A DNA stretch of 52,495 bases from assembly GCF_010499455.1 (NCBI RefSeq), contig NZ_JAAGOH010000030.1, positions 1 through 52,495 of the forward strand. Direction: 5' to 3'. This DNA is from Ideonella livida. Lineage in GTDB: Bacteria > Pseudomonadota > Gammaproteobacteria > Burkholderiales > Burkholderiaceae_C. A program made the position numbers and the translations under genes. How positions within the stretch are numbered: position 1 is the first letter of the stretch; every line of letters begins with the position of its first letter. This document shows, one piece after another, positions 51,852 to 52,495 of this stretch. The notes under the pieces are model-generated. The model saw nothing but the letters and a program-made list of their open reading frames with translations, made no database searches and was not told the DNA's origin.

Positions 51852-52271
51852 GGACTACACCTCGACGGCAGGTAAGGCGGGCAAGGTCCGGACCCCGGCG
51901 GCCGACCCCCGTGCGCGCGCGCCGCGCCATCGCGGCGCGGGGGACGGGAACAGGCCTGGCCATGGGGTCATCAGAACGCTCGTGCTGCGCGTCTGCCGGG
52001 GGCGCACAGGGGCGCCGCCGACAGGACTTGAACGATGGAAAGCAGAACCTGTGCCAAGCCTTGCGACCGGGCGGCGCCCGGCCCGCGGGGCCGGTGGGGC
52101 CAGCCGGCCGGCCCCTGGCGCAAAACCCCGCTTGAAACCGTGCACACCGGGGTTTGACCGGCCAGGACCCGGTGCATGCGGCACCAACACAGTGCCTTTT
52201 CAGTGCCCTATTTCACAACAGTTTCAAAAACCTGCAACCCGGTGATTACGCGCATGTCCAAAACCCGGACG
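51852..52271. other. Intergenic region upstream of the GlxA regulator
   Basis: These 420 bp show no convincing gene. The part at 52195-52265 is AT-richer than average and could hold the promoter of the regulator. An inverted repeat AAACCCCG (52123-52130) / CGGGGTTT (52148-52155) with a 17-bp spacer is present. A plus-strand open frame here is Pro/Arg-rich and lacks a ribosome-binding site. Confidence 0.4.
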
Positions 52272-52314
52272 AAAAAAGGCCAGTCCAGCACGCCGCAGCG
52301 TGCCGGACCGGCCT
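52272..52314 (-). terminator. Rho-independent terminator for a leftward gene at the right edge
   Basis: The 16-bp arms 52278-52293 and 52298-52313 pair with two mismatches around CGCA, followed on the minus strand by six T (52277-52272). It is one of the strongest terminators in the window and lies 48 bp after the stop at 52362. Confidence 0.9.
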
Positions 52315-52361
52315 GATCAAAGGGAGATTGACGGGTATGGGAGGAATATCCCCCCAGGGTT

Positions 52362-52495
52362 TCAGCCGCCCGCGCCGCCAGGCACCAGGGCCAGGCCGCG
52401 CAGGTGGGCCAGCAGGGCGCGGGCCTGCTCGGCGGGCGCGCCATGCACGACCTGCCCGGCCTGCCGGGCGGGCGCGGCGGTGCCGGTGGCCCGGG
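52362..52495 (-). CDS. C-terminal end of an unidentified protein (partial)
   Basis: A minus-strand frame is open from the right edge to a TGA at 52364-52362, giving about 43 residues, Ala/Gly-rich, including QAGQVVHGAPAEQARALLAHL. The strong terminator just downstream supports a real gene end here. No domain can be named from so short a piece. Confidence 0.5.
   Translation of the reverse strand, partial: RATGTAAPARQAGQVVHGAPAEQARALLAHLRGLALVPGGAGG

Noticed and set aside
52008-52032. tRNA-like T-loop sequence (GGACTTGAAC on the plus strand)
   Set aside because: The bases either side of the loop do not form a T-stem and no acceptor or anticodon arm is found.
51850-52245. 131-codon plus-strand open frame
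   Set aside because: Arg/Pro/Gly-rich translation, no ribosome-binding site, and it runs through the likely promoter of the GlxA regulator.

Overview
The window is GC-rich (roughly 70%), gene-dense and built largely from families abundant in Burkholderiales: five orphan Bug-type tricarboxylate receptors, Gram-negative porins of the Porin_4 type, GlxA/AraC regulators and a Liv-type ABC system. A Comamonadaceae-like betaproteobacterium is the best guess. There are no rRNA, tRNA or housekeeping genes except a glyA-type gene, so this looks like an accessory catabolic region for organic acids and related compounds. Assignments rest on motifs, gene order and spacing; no database search was run.

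Region 1 (1-4600). The end of a four-carbon sugar-acid kinase gene (otnK-like) is coupled to an otnC-like aldolase gene and an Asp/Glu racemase-family gene. Next come a Nudix-like gene, a tetR gene with a near-perfect palindrome over its promoter, and an overlapping gene for an SMR guanidinium-exporter-like protein. A truncated glycosyltransferase-like remnant follows.

Region 2 (4600-25000) is an organic-acid region: an amidohydrolase, five Bug receptors, two porins, two beta-propeller lactonases, an aldehyde dehydrogenase, a tartrate/isopropylmalate-type dehydrogenase, an aconitase coupled to a solute-binding protein without a signal peptide, a cupin, and LysR and GntR regulators. The porin genes are in opposite orientation 11.4 kb apart and share a 951-bp near-identical inverted repeat. 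At both loci a Rho-independent terminator lies between the Bug gene and the porin gene.

Region 3 (25000-29800): a REC-PAS-GGDEF-EAL protein, then an overlapping pair encoding a nitroreductase-like protein and a methyltransferase, then about 500 bp without a recognisable gene.

Region 4 (29800-42120) is one leftward 11-gene operon divergent from an iclR gene. In transcription order: cyclase-type hydrolase, cupin, SDR, 3-hydroxyacyl dehydrogenase, BKACE, outer-membrane barrel, Liv-type binding protein, LivH, LivM, a fused LivG-LivF ATPase and a PhlG-type C-C hydrolase. The iclR/operon intergenic region carries three copies of an 8-bp half-site. It reads as a complete uptake and degradation route for an unidentified compound that uses two beta-ketone-cleaving enzymes.

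Region 5 (42120-52495): an ABC binding protein divergent from an FAD amine-oxidase-like gene, then a DapA-family lyase, a GlxA/AraC regulator, glyA, a porin and a small membrane protein. Two decayed genes (EamA and LysR) precede a second GlxA/AraC regulator. The right edge holds the probable end of a leftward gene followed by a strong terminator.
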